Numbered from the stretch's first letter, positions 42,776 to 56,480 are shown. The stretch: DNA of 64,000 bases from Kofleriaceae bacterium (GCA_018057825.1 JAGPCY010000014.1:62001-126000); one strand, 5' to 3'. The notes: generated by a model not told the origin, from the sequence alone. Made by a program: numbers and translations.

Positions 42776-44704
42776 ATGTCGCTCAGCCCCACGCTCCACA
42801 CTGCTCCCGCTTTCGAGGCCGATCCGCCGCCCCAATGGCCCGGCGGCGTCCCGGGAAAGTCCACGCTCACCTCGCGGCTCGCGCCGCGGACGGTGATCCT
42901 GCGGGTCGCCAACCCCGAGGGCGAGCGCCCGGCCGGACCGGGGCCCGGAGCCCGCGACGCCAACGGGGTCGCCGCCGACGCGGACGCAGCGGTCGAGCGC
43001 GCCGCCACCACATCGGGTCAGGCCTTGCCGGGCGCGATCCAGCGCCGCTTCGAGGCGTCGCTGGGCGCCGATCTCTCGAGCGTGCGCATCCACACCGGCC
43101 CGGAGTCGGCGGCGGCGGCGGGCGCGGTCGGGGCTCGCGCCTACGCCACCGGCCAGGACATCCACTTCGCGGCGGGGGCCTACCAGCCCGACGACCCGTT
43201 CGGCATGCACCTGCTCGCCCATGAGGTCGCCCACACCGTCCAGCAGGCGGGCGGCCCGGCCACGCGCCAGCACAAGCTCGAGGTCTCGGCGCCCAGCGAT
43301 CGCGCCGAGGTCGAGGCCGATCGCGCCGCCGACGCGATGGTCGCGGGCGCTCGCTTCGCTCTCTCCGGCGCCGCCCCGACCTTGGCCCGCGAGGCCGCGC
43401 CCACGGCACCCGGCGCCCCCGCGGAATCGGCCGGTGGCATGTCGGAGGAGGACAAGACCAAGCACAAACGTCCGAGGCTGGAGGGCCAGTCGATCAGCGC
43501 CGGCGTGCTGCCTGAGCTGGGTGGCTCGTTGGGCTTCTCGTGGAAAGACGGCGCCAAAGGCACGCTGGGCTTCGAGGGCGGCAAGAAGAAGGAGTTCTAC
43601 AAGCGCACGTACAACCAGCAGGTCCAGTTCCCCGGCATGGGTGTCGGCGAGCTCAAGGGCAGCATCGAGGTGAGTGCGGCCGCCAAGGCGGATGCGGCCT
43701 TCAGCACCGTCATGACCCAGGCGCCGGCCCCGTACGAGGATGGCGTCGACCTGCTGACGGTGAGCGCGTCGGGGGGCGGTTCGCTGGAGGCGGGCGCGAC
43801 CGGTACCCTCAAGCTTGGCGTGGGCGCTGGCGTCGCCAATGTCCTCAGCATCACCGGCGGCGGCTACGTCGCAGTCTCAGCCACGGCCTCGGCCGGCGTG
43901 AAGGTCACCGGTTCGATCGAGAACGTCGAGGATCAAGTCACCGGCGCGCTCGACGTCGGCATCTCGGGAGGTATCGAGGTGAAGGCGGCCGGTGGGCTCT
44001 ACATCGACCTCAACACGCCTGGCGACGTCTACAACATCTACAAGTACGAGCTCGGCGAGGCCACGCTCGGAAAGCTCACGGTCACCGGCGGCGGCACCGT
44101 CACCGGCGACGGCGGCCTGACGCTGCGCCCCTTCGCCATCACCGGCGAGTGCTCGCTGTCGCCCCCCACGCGCCTCATCCAGAAGCGGCCGCCGACGCCG
44201 GAGGAGAAGGCCAAGATCCGGGCCCAGCATCCGCAGGAGGGCGCCGCGACCGGCGCCTCGGGCAACCGCGCCGATGACAGCGCCGCCGAGGAGGAGAAGG
44301 AGGTCGAGATGAGCGACGATGAGCTGTGGAACGGCGGCGTCGCCAAGGCGCGCGCGATCATGGAAGGTCACGTCGGCGCGCGGGTCCCGGTCCAGGATCC
44401 TCACTCCGGCGGCACGACCGTCACTGCGACCGTCGGTGGTCACCGGCTCGCCGCCCGCGTCCTCATCCCCGAGAGTGAGCGCCGCGCCCTGGCCGAGCGT
44501 GGACGCGCCATCGACCGCGTGACCGCCGGCCAGATCGGGCAGCTCCGGCAGGGCCACGTCTACCGGCAGACCATCATGGACGGCACCGCCAACACCGTCG
44601 ATCAAGTGGCGGGGCGTATCCTCGCGAGCGGCGGCTACGAGGTCGACCTGGTAGCGCCCCAAGTCGAACTCAAGGAGGTCCCGATGGAGACCTGCAAGAA
44701 GTAG
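42776..44704 (+). CDS. DUF4157 protein, possible injection-system cargo
   Basis: This 642-residue protein has a DUF4157 domain at about residues 80-160: LPGAIQRRFEASLGADLSSV, RIHTGPESAAAA, and HEVAHTVQQ with the HExxH zinc motif at 149-153. DUF4157 is common at the N-terminus of proteins linked to contractile injection systems. The next ~300 residues are Gly/Ser/Ala-rich beta strands (SASGGGSLEAGATGTLKLGV). Charged helices then lead to a C-terminal domain ending LKEVPMETCKK. An AGGAGGT ribosome site precedes the ATG. No signal peptide is seen. The C-terminal function is unknown. Confidence 0.88.
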   Translation: MSLSPTLHTAPAFEADPPPQWPGGVPGKSTLTSRLAPRTVILRVANPEGERPAGPGPGARDANGVAADADAAVERAATTSGQALPGAIQRRFEASLGADLSSVRIHTGPESAAAAGAVGARAYATGQDIHFAAGAYQPDDPFGMHLLAHEVAHTVQQAGGPATRQHKLEVSAPSDRAEVEADRAADAMVAGARFALSGAAPTLAREAAPTAPGAPAESAGGMSEEDKTKHKRPRLEGQSISAGVLPELGGSLGFSWKDGAKGTLGFEGGKKKEFYKRTYNQQVQFPGMGVGELKGSIEVSAAAKADAAFSTVMTQAPAPYEDGVDLLTVSASGGGSLEAGATGTLKLGVGAGVANVLSITGGGYVAVSATASAGVKVTGSIENVEDQVTGALDVGISGGIEVKAAGGLYIDLNTPGDVYNIYKYELGEATLGKLTVTGGGTVTGDGGLTLRPFAITGECSLSPPTRLIQKRPPTPEEKAKIRAQHPQEGAATGASGNRADDSAAEEEKEVEMSDDELWNGGVAKARAIMEGHVGARVPVQDPHSGGTTVTATVGGHRLAARVLIPESERRALAERGRAIDRVTAGQIGQLRQGHVYRQTIMDGTANTVDQVAGRILASGGYEVDLVAPQVELKEVPMETCKK

Positions 44705-44727
44705 CCGACGCGCGGTACGCTACGCCG

Positions 44728-47472
<2,745 letters not shown>

Positions 47473-47582
47473 CGCGGCGCCACCGGCCAGACTGCCCGCC
47501 GCACGGTCGCGATCGCGCCCCCGACGCCGGGCCTTCGGCGAGCGGTCCGCCTCGGGGGCTCGGCGCTGATCGCATGGGCTTT

Positions 47583-47760
47583 CGCGCACCGAACGGTTTG
47601 AGAGGCCTGCTGCGACGCGGCTGTGCGGGCACCTCCGTGCGTACGGCCGATGCTCGCTCGTCGTGTCGTTGACGACGGTCCTCACTGCGCTTCGGGCGTG
47701 CGCCCGGATCTGCCTCACACGTCCGCGTCGAGCGACGGCATTCAAACCGGTCGGTGCTCT
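47583..47760. mobile_element. 178-bp long-palindrome element, copy 2
   Basis: This is the same element as at 26205-26382, on the opposite strand. Homology runs from 47586 to 47760 without gaps; I count 11 differences. At the centre, copy 1 has GTAGT-CA-ACTAC and this copy GTCGT-CA-ACGAC, so one pair has changed on both sides. The end next to the lipoprotein gene supplies two bases of that gene's TAG stop (47759-47761). The 110 bp between it and the kinase stop hold nothing recognisable. Confidence 0.9.
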
Positions 47761-49624
47761 AGAACGGCGCGGTCCAGCTCCAGGGCATGCCCGCGTCGTC
47801 GTTGTCGCGGTGGGCAGGGCGTAGACCCGGCGCCGACGGCACGGTGACGATCTGGAAGTCGCCGGGGGCGCCGAGCGTGCTCTGGATGAGCGAGACGTCG
47901 CGCGCGCCGGCGCCGAGCAAGGGGCCGACGTGCCAGGTGAGGCCGCTGCGGTAGTAGTGGCGCAGGCCGAGCGCCGTCATCGCGACGACCTCGAAGTTGC
48001 CCGGCCCGTACGTGCTCTGCACCAGGGAGACGCTGGCGTGCGGGCCGCCGACGAACGTGTGGCCCGCGCTCCACTCCGGCGATGCCGCGTCGTTGTCGCG
48101 GTAGAAGTGCTCGAGGCCTCCGCTGTCGCGGCTGGCGACGACCTCGAAGTTCCCCTCGCTGCCGTAGTCGCTCTGGATGAGAGACACGCCCCGGTAGATG
48201 CCAGTGCCGAAGACGGGGCCTGCGACCCAGACCGGCTCCAAGACGTTGTCGTTGTCGCGGCGGAAGTGCTGCAAGCCGCCGCTCGCGAGCGCGACGATGA
48301 CCTCGAAGTCGCCCTGCTGCCCGAGGCTGCTCTGGATCATCGCGACCGCGCGGTAGAGGCTCGTCCCTCCGAAGGTGGCGCCGGCGTGCCACTCGTATGG
48401 CCAGTGGTTGTCGCGGCGGAAGTGCTGGAGGCCGCCGCCGTCGCGCGCGGCGACGACCTCGAAGTCGCCGTCGGCGCCGCCGTAGTTGCTCTGGATCATC
48501 GCGACGCCCCAGAACTGGCCGCTGGCGAAGACCTCGCCGCGGTGCCAGGTCGGCGGCGTGGCGTCGTTCAAGCGGAAGACGTGCTGGAGGCCGCCGTCCA
48601 TACGCGACGCGACGCCCTCGAAGTTCCCTGCGGCGCCGAGGGTGCCCTGAATGAGCGAGACGCGCCGGTAGCCGAGCGGCATCGGCGTCGGCGGCGGATC
48701 GTCCTCGCACAGGCTGAGGTCGACGTCGATCGTCGGGCCGCCAGCGAAGTCGGCGAGATGGCTCGACATGTGGGCCTGCGTGACGAAGAACGGCAAGAGG
48801 AACGTGTAGTACGGCTTCACGTGGACGGCGCCGTACGCGTCATGGGCGATCGTGCCGTAGCTGTCGTCGGTGACGGTGCTGTCGCAGGTGCCGACGGCGT
48901 AGCGATAGCCGGCGCCGGCCGTGATCCGCATGGCCTTCACGGGCGCGAGCGTCGGCCCGCCGTCGCCGTACTGGAGGCGAAACGCTTCGGTGGTCGAGCC
49001 GACCGCGCCGAACCACAGGCCCGGGATCGGGAAGGGGTTTACGACCCATGTCGTGGAGCGCAGCGCCTTGTCGCCGTCGTAGTCCCAGCGCGAGACCTGG
49101 CGATACATCCAGCAGCAGCCGCCGCGCCCGCCGCCGCCGCCGTCGCCGCCGTCGCCGCCCGAGAACTGCGTGTCATCGAGGACGATGACCTCGTCGCCCA
49201 CCACCAGCTCGGCGCCGGCGTTCACGAGCGTCCGCAGGATCGGATCGCCCACGTACGTGGCGTTGGGTAGGTTGGCCACGGTGAGCGCGTCGCGGGCGAC
49301 CAGCGCGTCGGTCTCCTGGACGATCTGGAGGCGCTTCGACCGGTAATCAGGGAAGGTGCGCTCGAAGCGCACGAGGGCCGCGTCGCCCTCGGCGACGTAG
49401 GCGTCGTGCAGGCAGCGATAGGTCTGTACGAGGTGCGCGCCATCGATGAAGGCCAGGCGCCATCCGTCGACGCGTACCCCGAGGTCGTCAGGACAGCTCG
49501 ACTCGGTGGGCGCGATCGATGGTGCTCCGTCGGGCTGGGCGGGCTCGGGCTCGGGCTCGGCACACGCGGCGAGCGCGAGCGCGAGCGTGGAGAGGATGGG
49601 GACGAAGCTCGTTCGGTTCGGCAT
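47759..49624 (-). CDS. Beta-propeller lectin-like lipoprotein, 3' end truncated by element
   Basis: The ATG at 49624 gives a lipoprotein signal (ILSTLALALAACAEPEPEP); an ATG three codons earlier is possible. An N-terminal domain of about 300 residues contains a Gly-rich CCWMYRQVSRWDYDGD segment. Six repeats of about 50 residues follow, of pattern VSLIQSxYGxxGNFEVVAxxxGGLxHFxRDNDxxxxW, like the PLL-type seven-bladed propeller lectins. The last repeat breaks off at WSWTAPF, where the others go on with a GxxFG turn. It stops exactly at the edge of the palindromic element. A seventh blade may have been lost. Confidence 0.85.
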   Translation of the reverse strand: MPNRTSFVPILSTLALALAACAEPEPEPAQPDGAPSIAPTESSCPDDLGVRVDGWRLAFIDGAHLVQTYRCLHDAYVAEGDAALVRFERTFPDYRSKRLQIVQETDALVARDALTVANLPNATYVGDPILRTLVNAGAELVVGDEVIVLDDTQFSGGDGGDGGGGGRGGCCWMYRQVSRWDYDGDKALRSTTWVVNPFPIPGLWFGAVGSTTEAFRLQYGDGGPTLAPVKAMRITAGAGYRYAVGTCDSTVTDDSYGTIAHDAYGAVHVKPYYTFLLPFFVTQAHMSSHLADFAGGPTIDVDLSLCEDDPPPTPMPLGYRRVSLIQGTLGAAGNFEGVASRMDGGLQHVFRLNDATPPTWHRGEVFASGQFWGVAMIQSNYGGADGDFEVVAARDGGGLQHFRRDNHWPYEWHAGATFGGTSLYRAVAMIQSSLGQQGDFEVIVALASGGLQHFRRDNDNVLEPVWVAGPVFGTGIYRGVSLIQSDYGSEGNFEVVASRDSGGLEHFYRDNDAASPEWSAGHTFVGGPHASVSLVQSTYGPGNFEVVAMTALGLRHYYRSGLTWHVGPLLGAGARDVSLIQSTLGAPGDFQIVTVPSAPGLRPAHRDNDDAGMPWSWTAPF

Positions 49625-49746
49625 TCCACCCATCACAGCAACCGCGACGCCAGCGGCGCCGCGCGCGCGATCGCACGGTTGCGCGCACTCCCGGTGTGAC
49701 CGCCACCGGTCGCGCCGTGACCACGCCACACCCGTCACACCCCGAC

Positions 49747-50335
49747 GAGGTCACCCACCAACGGCGCTGAAGCAGACAGCGGCTGAACGTCGACGCCGGC
49801 GCTCAACGCCGGACCTCGCAGATCGACGGCGGCGCTCCCGCGATCCAGACGTCGTGGGAGGGGGGCCTGCTGGGGGGAGGGTTTGCTTGAGGTCACCCAC
49901 CAACGGCGCTGAAGCAGACAGCGGCTGAACGTCGACGCCCACGCTCAACGCCGGACCTCTCACATCGACGGCGGCGCTCCCGCGATCCGGACGTTATGGG
50001 AGGGGGGCCCCAGCGCATGCTGGGGGGAGGGTTTCCCCGAGGTCACCGACCAACGGCGCTGAAGCAGACAGCGGCTGAACGTCGACCCTGGCGCACCACC
50101 ACCACCGCATAGATCGACGGCGGCGCTCCCGCGATCCGGACGTTATGGGAGGGGGGCCCCAGCGCATGCTGGGGGGAGGGTTTCCCCGAGGTCACCGACC
50201 AACGGCGCTGAAGCAGACAGCGGCTGAACATCCACCCTGGCGCACCACCACCACCGCATGGATCGACGGCGGCGCTCCCGCGATCCGGACGTTATGGGAG
50301 GGGGGCCCCAGCGAATGCTGGGGGGAGGGTTTTTT
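49747..50335. repeat. Four-copy ~148-bp tandem array with hairpins (gene-free 750 bp)
   Basis: Units begin with GAGGTCACC at 49747, 49889, 50039 and 50188, so they are 142, 150, 149 and about 148 bp long. Each has a conserved CAACGGCGCTGAAGCAGACA block, a variable middle, GGCGCTCCCGCGATCC and a GGGAGGGGGG run. Units 2, 3 and 4 add CCCCAGC-NNNN-GCTGGGG, a 7-bp stem with a GCAT or GAAT loop; unit 1 lacks part of it. I see no real gene in either strand. Short Arg-rich open frames across it simply follow the repeat. The 49625-49746 part is the lipoprotein's upstream region. Confidence 0.9.
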
Positions 50336-50348
50336 CGAAAAACCCTCC
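50324..50348. terminator. Hairpin ending the tandem array
   Basis: An 11-bp perfect stem (GGAGGGTTTTT / AAAAACCCTCC) with a TCG loop closes unit 4. On the plus strand, the preceding CCCCAGC hairpin plus this T-run resembles an intrinsic terminator. On the minus strand it lies 28 bp after the ribbon-helix-helix gene and may end that transcript. Confidence 0.5.
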
Positions 50349-50350
50349 AG

Positions 50351-50380
50351 ATCAGATCAGATCAGATCAGATCAGATCAG
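50351..50380. repeat. ATCAG pentamer repeat
   Basis: Six perfect ATCAG copies run from 50351 to 50380. The last covers the TGA stop of the ribbon-helix-helix gene (50377-50379). Being five bases long, a change in copy number here would not alter the protein except at its very end. Confidence 0.9.
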
Positions 50381-50787
50381 AACGTAAAGATCTGATCGGC
50401 CTTCGGCATGGTCGGCGCCTTGGGCGCCGGGGCCTCGGACTTCTTGATGATCGGCGGCGGGGGCTCGACGGCGAAGCGAGCAGCGGCCGAGGTCATGGGC
50501 GCGGGGCGAGGCGCCGGACGGGCGGGCGCCGGGGCGGCCCGCATGGGGGCCGGTTGGGAGCGCGCCGGTTGCTGGGTCGGCTGGGCCGGGCGCGGACGCT
50601 CGGCGCCGATTCCAGCAGTGCTGGCGGGCACCACCGCCGCCGGTTGACCATCCTCGCCCAGGAAGTCGCCGACCCGGGTCTCCACGAACTGGCTCATCGA
50701 GATGCCGCTCGTCTCGCAGAACGCCTTGAGGCGCTCGTAAGTGGTGCGGCTGACGCTGATGCTCCGCCGAGTCTGCTTCTTCGCCAT
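50377..50787 (-). CDS. Ribbon-helix-helix DNA-binding protein with Pro/Ala-rich tail
   Basis: In this 136-residue protein the N-terminal 45 residues form a CopG/Arc-type fold: RRSISVSRTTYERLKAF (strand and first helix), then ISMSQFVETRVGDFL (second helix). Residues 50-125 are Pro/Ala-rich and probably disordered; the end, ADQIFTF, is a short hydrophobic peptide that may be a docking motif. AAGGA lies seven bases before the ATG. Palindromic sites in its promoter suggest self-repression. It borders the ~148-bp array, which it might also bind. Confidence 0.88.
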   Translation of the reverse strand: MAKKQTRRSISVSRTTYERLKAFCETSGISMSQFVETRVGDFLGEDGQPAAVVPASTAGIGAERPRPAQPTQQPARSQPAPMRAAPAPARPAPRPAPMTSAAARFAVEPPPPIIKKSEAPAPKAPTMPKADQIFTF

Positions 50788-51065
50788 ATTGATTCCTTAC
50801 GCTACCGGTAGGGTACCGTCAAGGACGAGCTACTATAGGTAGGTACCGGTGCTGCGTGGAGAAATACCATCGGGGTCTGACATCGAGCGCGCCGAAACCC
50901 GATCGAAAACGCGGATCTAGGCGCGTCGCGTGGCCCGACGCCCCCAACGTCCCCCACACCTGGGCTACCCCAGGCGGCCCCGGGCCGCCGGGCTCGACCC
51001 CGGCGCCCGCTATATAGAGGTGCGCGTGCGGCGCCGGCACCGCCTTGGCAGTAGGCTGCGCCGCC
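50788..51065. promoter_or_regulatory. Divergent promoter region with candidate operators
   Basis: This region separates the ribbon-helix-helix gene and hrpB. TACCGGTA (50803-50810) is a perfect palindrome, and GGTACCG occurs at 50812-50818 and 50842-50848, 30 bp apart. They lie 16-63 bp upstream of the ribbon-helix-helix ATG, where an autorepressor would bind. A CCCCAGG/CCTGGGC-like hairpin and a TATATAG sequence at about 51010 precede hrpB. Confidence 0.5.
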
Positions 51066-53588
51066 GTGCTGGCTCCGCTGCCCATCGACGCTGTACTGCC
51101 CGAGCTCCTGGCGGCGGTGCGCGACCGCGGCGCCGCGGTCCTGGTGGCGCCCCCGGGGGCGGGCAAGACCACCCGGGTCCCGGGGGCCCTCCTCGACGCC
51201 GGGCTGGCCGGGGCCGGCGACATCGTGGTCCTCGAGCCGCGGCGGCTGGCCACCCGCCTGGCCGCGACCCGGGTCGCCCAGGAGCGCGGCGGCACGGTCG
51301 GCGGCGAGGTCGGATACGAGGTCCGCTTCGATCGCAAGGTCAGCGGTGCCACCCGCATCCGCTTCGTGACCGAGGGTGTCCTGACCCGCCGGCTCCTGTC
51401 CGACCCGACCCTGGCCGGCACCAGCGCGGTCATCCTCGACGAGCTCCACGAGCGTCACCTGGCCGGTGACCTGGCCCTGGCGCTCCTCCAGCGGCTGCGC
51501 GCGACCACTCGGCCCGAGCTGCGCCTGATCGCGATGTCGGCCACCCTCGACCCCGGGCCGGTGGCGGCCTTCCTCGACGCCCCGGTCGTGGTGTCCGAAG
51601 GCCGGACGTTCCCGATCGCGATCGAGCACCTCGAGCGCCCCGACGATCGGCCGCTGGGGCGACAGCTCGCGGCCGCGGTCCGCCGCCTGTGTCAGGACGG
51701 GCTGGCCGGAGACCTCCTGGCGTTCCTGCCCGGCGCTGGCGAGATCCGGCGCGCCCAGGACGAACTCGCCGAGGTCGCCGCCACCTTCGACCTCGCGCTC
51801 CTGCCGCTGTACGGCGAGCTGCCGACCGAGGAGCAGGACCGCGCGATCGCGCCGGCGACGCGGCGCAAGGTCATCCTCGCGACCAATGTCGCCGAGACCT
51901 CGGTGACGATCGACGGCGTGGTCGCGGTGATCGACGCCGGGCTGGCCCGGGTCGCGCGCCACTCGCCGTGGTCGGGCATGCCCAGCCTGGTGATCGAGCC
52001 GATCGCGCAGGCCAGCGCGATCCAGCGGGCCGGCCGCGCCGGTCGCACCCGTCCGGGGCGGGCGCTGCGCCTGTACACCAAGCACGACTACGACACCCGG
52101 CGGCCGCGCGACCTGCCGGAGATCGCGCGCGCCGACCTGACCGAGGCCGCTCTCGAGCTCCACGCCGCGGGCTTCGCGCGCCTGACTGAGGTGCCGTGGT
52201 TCGAGGCGCCGCCAGCCGCGGCGATGGCCGCCGCCGACGAGCTGCTGGCGCGGCTGGGCGCGATCGACGGCGCCGGCGCGGTCACCGCGCTCGGGCGTCG
52301 GCTCTTGCGCTACCCGGCGCACCCGCGCCAGGCCCGGCTCCTCGTCGAGGCCGAGGCCCGTGGCGTCGCGCGCGAAGGGGCGATCGTGGCGGCGCTCCTG
52401 GGCGCGCGCGAGCTGCGGCTCGAGCGGCGCGGGCCGCGGGGCGTCGCGCGCATCGCCGCCGACAGCGATCTGATCGAGGACCTTGACGCGATGCTGGCGG
52501 CCCGGGCCGATCGGATGCGGCCAGCGGCCCTGCGCGACCTCGGGCTCGACGTGGCGACGGCCCACGCGGTCGATCGCGCGGCCCAGCAGCTCGAGCGGCT
52601 GACCGGGCGCGGCGGGGCGCGTCCGAGCGGCGCCGCCGCGGTCGATGAGGCCCTGCGGTTCGCGATCCTCGCCGGCTATCCCGACCGGGTGGCGCGGCGG
52701 CGCGGCACCTCGGCCGACGTGGTGTTCGCGGCTGGCGGCGCGGCGACCCTGGCGCCGTCGTCGGTGCTGGCGACCGCGGCCGGCGCCGAGTATCTCGTCG
52801 CGGTCGACGCCAGCGACACCGGGCGCGGCGTCAGCGTGCGGCGGGCCAGCGCGATCGAGCCGCTGTGGCTCCTCGACGTCGATCCCGATCGGGTGGTCGA
52901 CAGCGACGAGCTGGTGTGGAATCGCGCCGCCGAGCGGGTCGAGCGCGCCCAGCGGACCCGCTACGGCGCGATCGCCCTCGACGAGCGCGTCGATCCCGCG
53001 GGCGCCCGCGGCGATCCGCGGGCCGGCGCGATCGTGGCCCGCGAGGCGGTGGCTGCCGGCATCACCCGGTTCGTCGACGCCGACGCCCTGGCCGCCTGGC
53101 GCGCCCGGTTGACCTTCGCCGCCGCCCACGTTCCCGGGGTGGCCGCCCCCAATGACGCCGCGCTGGTCGCGGCCCTCGGCCAGGCGTGCGCCGGGATGTC
53201 GAGCTTCGCCGAGCTGCGCAAGGTCGCGCTCTTGACCTTGCTCGACGCCGACCTGGCGCCGCTGCGGTCGGCGATCGATCGGGTGGCGCCGACCCACGCG
53301 ATCTTGCCGCGCCGTCGCCGGGTGCCGATCCACTACGAGCTCGATCGCGCGCCGTGGATCGCGTCGCGGCTGCAGGACTTCTTCGGCGCGCCGCGCGGTC
53401 CGGTGATCGCCGACGGAAAGGTCGCGGTGGTCTTGCACCTGCTCGCGCCCAACCAGCGCCCGGTCCAGGTCACGCAGGACCTGCCCGGGTTCTGGCAGCG
53501 CCACTACCCCGACCTGCGGCGCCAGCTCATGCGGCGCTATCCCAAGCACGCCTGGCCCGAGGACCCGATGGTCTTCCTCGAGGACTGA
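51066..53588 (+). CDS. hrpB: DEAH-type RNA helicase HrpB
   Basis: This is an ATP-dependent helicase of about 840 residues. Motif I is [16 protein letters not shown] near residue 22. Motif II is DELHERH (a DEAH variant). Motif III MSATL, motif [15 protein letters not shown] and motif [20 protein letters not shown] are all intact. The C-terminal HrpB domain ends with [19 protein letters not shown] and a [20 protein letters not shown] segment typical of the family. I start at the GTG at 51066; the frame is open to a TTG at 51045. Confidence 0.95.
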   Translation: MLAPLPIDAVLPELLAAVRDRGAAVLVAPPGAGKTTRVPGALLDAGLAGAGDIVVLEPRRLATRLAATRVAQERGGTVGGEVGYEVRFDRKVSGATRIRFVTEGVLTRRLLSDPTLAGTSAVILDELHERHLAGDLALALLQRLRATTRPELRLIAMSATLDPGPVAAFLDAPVVVSEGRTFPIAIEHLERPDDRPLGRQLAAAVRRLCQDGLAGDLLAFLPGAGEIRRAQDELAEVAATFDLALLPLYGELPTEEQDRAIAPATRRKVILATNVAETSVTIDGVVAVIDAGLARVARHSPWSGMPSLVIEPIAQASAIQRAGRAGRTRPGRALRLYTKHDYDTRRPRDLPEIARADLTEAALELHAAGFARLTEVPWFEAPPAAAMAAADELLARLGAIDGAGAVTALGRRLLRYPAHPRQARLLVEAEARGVAREGAIVAALLGARELRLERRGPRGVARIAADSDLIEDLDAMLAARADRMRPAALRDLGLDVATAHAVDRAAQQLERLTGRGGARPSGAAAVDEALRFAILAGYPDRVARRRGTSADVVFAAGGAATLAPSSVLATAAGAEYLVAVDASDTGRGVSVRRASAIEPLWLLDVDPDRVVDSDELVWNRAAERVERAQRTRYGAIALDERVDPAGARGDPRAGAIVAREAVAAGITRFVDADALAAWRARLTFAAAHVPGVAAPNDAALVAALGQACAGMSSFAELRKVALLTLLDADLAPLRSAIDRVAPTHAILPRRRRVPIHYELDRAPWIASRLQDFFGAPRGPVIADGKVAVVLHLLAPNQRPVQVTQDLPGFWQRHYPDLRRQLMRRYPKHAWPEDPMVFLED

Positions 53589-53595
53589 GCGTCGG

Positions 53596-53778
53596 CTAGC
53601 AGGTCGGCGCGGTCGGCGCGCACGACGTGGCGGCCTCGGCCTGGGCCGGGCCGGCGTCGCGCAGGGCCCCCGCGGCCAGGGCCACCAGCGCGGCCAGGAT
53701 GGCGGCGCCGATCAGGTCGCGGGTGCGGCGAAAGCGGTTGCGGGTGACGAGCTGGTCGTAGCGGGTCGGGGTGGACAT
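53596..53778 (-). CDS. Small single-pass membrane protein
   Basis: This 60-residue protein has a clear GAGGAG ribosome site. A basic N-terminus (RYDQLVTRNRFRRTRD) leads to one hydrophobic helix (LIGAAILAALVALAAGAL) and a short tail with two Cys (SCAPTAPTC). It is convergent with hrpB. No family is recognised; it resembles many small myxobacterial membrane proteins. About 210 bp separate it from the regulator, with a repeated CTTCACGTCCC at about 53870-53897. Confidence 0.65.
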   Translation of the reverse strand: MSTPTRYDQLVTRNRFRRTRDLIGAAILAALVALAAGALRDAGPAQAEAATSCAPTAPTC

Positions 53779-53991
53779 GGCGGACTCCTCGTCGAGATAG
53801 ATGCGCGCCGCGGGCGATCGGCTGACACGCGTGGGCGCGGGGACGTTCGGTTCTTACGGCACCGCCACGTCTTCACGTCCCCCACTACTTCACGTCCCGG
53901 GCCAACCGCGAAGGGCCTCACCGCGGCGCCACGGCCGGTCGTCGACGAGCTGCGACCGTCGCACCGGCGTCGCAGGGGCGCGCGCCGCTCG

Positions 53992-55449
53992 CTACGGCTT
54001 GAGCAGCCGGGCCAGGCGGTTGCGGCTGATCGCCAGGCTGCGGGCGGCCGCCGACTGGTTGCCGTCGGCCGCGGCCAGCGCCGCCGCGGCGTACCGACGC
54101 TCGACCTCGGCCAGCGCCAGGCCGTGGGGCACGACCACGCCGTCGACTGGTGCGGCGGCCACCCCGCGATCGAGGCCCAGCGCGGCGGCGTCGATCACCG
54201 GACCGCGGGCCAGCACGACGGCCCGCTCGATCGCGTGCTCCAGCTCGCGGACGTTGCCTGGCCAGGTGTGGGCGAGCAGCGCGGCCCGGGCGTCGTCGGA
54301 CAAGCTCGGCACGGCCGTCCGATGCCGGCGGCCGTACAACGCCGCGAAGTGCTCGGCCAGCGCCAGCACGTCGTCGGGACCGCGGCTGCGCAGCGCCGGC
54401 AGCTCGATCTCGATCACCCGGACCCGGAAGTAGAGGTCGCTGCGAAACTGCCCGGCCTTCACCATCGCTGCCAGGTCGCGGTTGGTCGCGACCACCAGGC
54501 GGACGTCGCTCGACAGCGGCGTTCGCCCGCCGACCCGCTCGAACCGTCGCTCCTGGACGAAGCGCAGGAGCTTGCCCTGGAGCTCGAGGGGGATCTCGCC
54601 CAGCTCGTCGAGGAACAGGGTGCCGCCGGCCGCCGCCTCGACCTTGCCGATGACCCGGGTGTCGGCGCCGGTGAAGGCGCCGCGCTCGTGGCCGAACAGC
54701 TCGCTCTCGACCAGGGTGGCCGGCAGGGTGGTGCAGTCGACCGCGACGAAGGGCCCGGCCTGGCGCGCGCTGTTGACGTGGATGGCGCGGGCGAACACGC
54801 CCTTGCCGGTCCCGGTCTCGCCGCGCAGGAGCACGGTGGCGTCGGTCTGGGCGGCGCGCGCGATCACGTCGTAGACCGCGCGCATGGTCGGCGACTGACC
54901 GACCACGTGGTTGTAGCGGCCGCGGACCTCGACGCCGGGGCGCTCGCGGTGGCCGCGCAGCGTCGTGAACTCGAGGGCCCGACCGATCTGATCGGCCAGC
55001 GCGCTGGCGAACACCTGCTCGCGCCCGGTGAAGCCGGCGCCGGTGTGGTTGAGCGTCTGCAACACACCGCGCAGCGTGCCGTCCGGGCCGCGCACCGGGA
55101 CGCACAGCATCGATCGGGTGGTGAAGCCGGTGCGGCGATCGATCGCGGGATCCCAGCGCGGATCGCGGGCGGCGTCGGCGATCAGGATGGGCGCGCCGGT
55201 GGCGGCCACCGCGCCGGCCACGCCGCGGCCGACCGGCAGGCGCAGGTCGTCGGGATCGAGGGCGTCGGCCAGGCGGGCCCGCAGCTCGCCGGTCGCGCCG
55301 TCGACTACCCACAGCGTGGCGCGCTCGGCGCCGATCGCCCGCGCCACCCGGGCGGCGCACGTCGCCAACAGCTCGTCGAGCTCGACCTCGCGCGCGATCA
55401 TCGCGCCCAGGTCGGCGAGCAGCTCGAAGCGCTGTTCGTCTTCGCTCAT
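53992..55449 (-). CDS. Sigma-54-dependent regulator with GAF sensor
   Basis: The ATG at 55449 is chosen over the upstream open frame. The 485-residue protein has a GAF domain ([38 protein letters not shown]). The sigma-54 AAA domain has Walker A GETGTGKG, the GAFTGA loop in [12 protein letters not shown], Walker [14 protein letters not shown] and Arg finger [12 protein letters not shown] Fis-type helix-turn-helix closes it ([20 protein letters not shown]). It should activate sigma-54 promoters in response to a GAF ligand. It lies 44 bp after the metallo-hydrolase gene on the same strand. Confidence 0.95.
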   Translation of the reverse strand: MSEDEQRFELLADLGAMIAREVELDELLATCAARVARAIGAERATLWVVDGATGELRARLADALDPDDLRLPVGRGVAGAVAATGAPILIADAARDPRWDPAIDRRTGFTTRSMLCVPVRGPDGTLRGVLQTLNHTGAGFTGREQVFASALADQIGRALEFTTLRGHRERPGVEVRGRYNHVVGQSPTMRAVYDVIARAAQTDATVLLRGETGTGKGVFARAIHVNSARQAGPFVAVDCTTLPATLVESELFGHERGAFTGADTRVIGKVEAAAGGTLFLDELGEIPLELQGKLLRFVQERRFERVGGRTPLSSDVRLVVATNRDLAAMVKAGQFRSDLYFRVRVIEIELPALRSRGPDDVLALAEHFAALYGRRHRTAVPSLSDDARAALLAHTWPGNVRELEHAIERAVVLARGPVIDAAALGLDRGVAAAPVDGVVVPHGLALAEVERRYAAAALAAADGNQSAAARSLAISRNRLARLLKP

Positions 55450-55493
55450 CGCGCGGTTGACGATGATACCGCGGGTGGCGTCGGCCGGCCCGA

Positions 55494-56366
<873 letters not shown>

Positions 56367-56480
56367 TCGGACTCCTCGTGACCGCGGGAAGCGCGCGGTC
56401 ACGGGGCCCGGTAGTGCAGCCGGCGCGCCACCGTCGGGGCGAGGTGGTTCGCGCGGTTGCGCAGGGCGGGGCGGCGGGCG

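Noticed and set aside
49751-50231. Arg-rich minus-strand ORFs across the ~148-bp repeats
   Set aside because: They merely repeat with the array, have no ribosome site and resemble no protein.
49747-50335. Tandem array considered as a CRISPR
   Set aside because: Units are ~148 bp with no regular 30-40 bp repeat/spacer alternation, and no cas gene is near.
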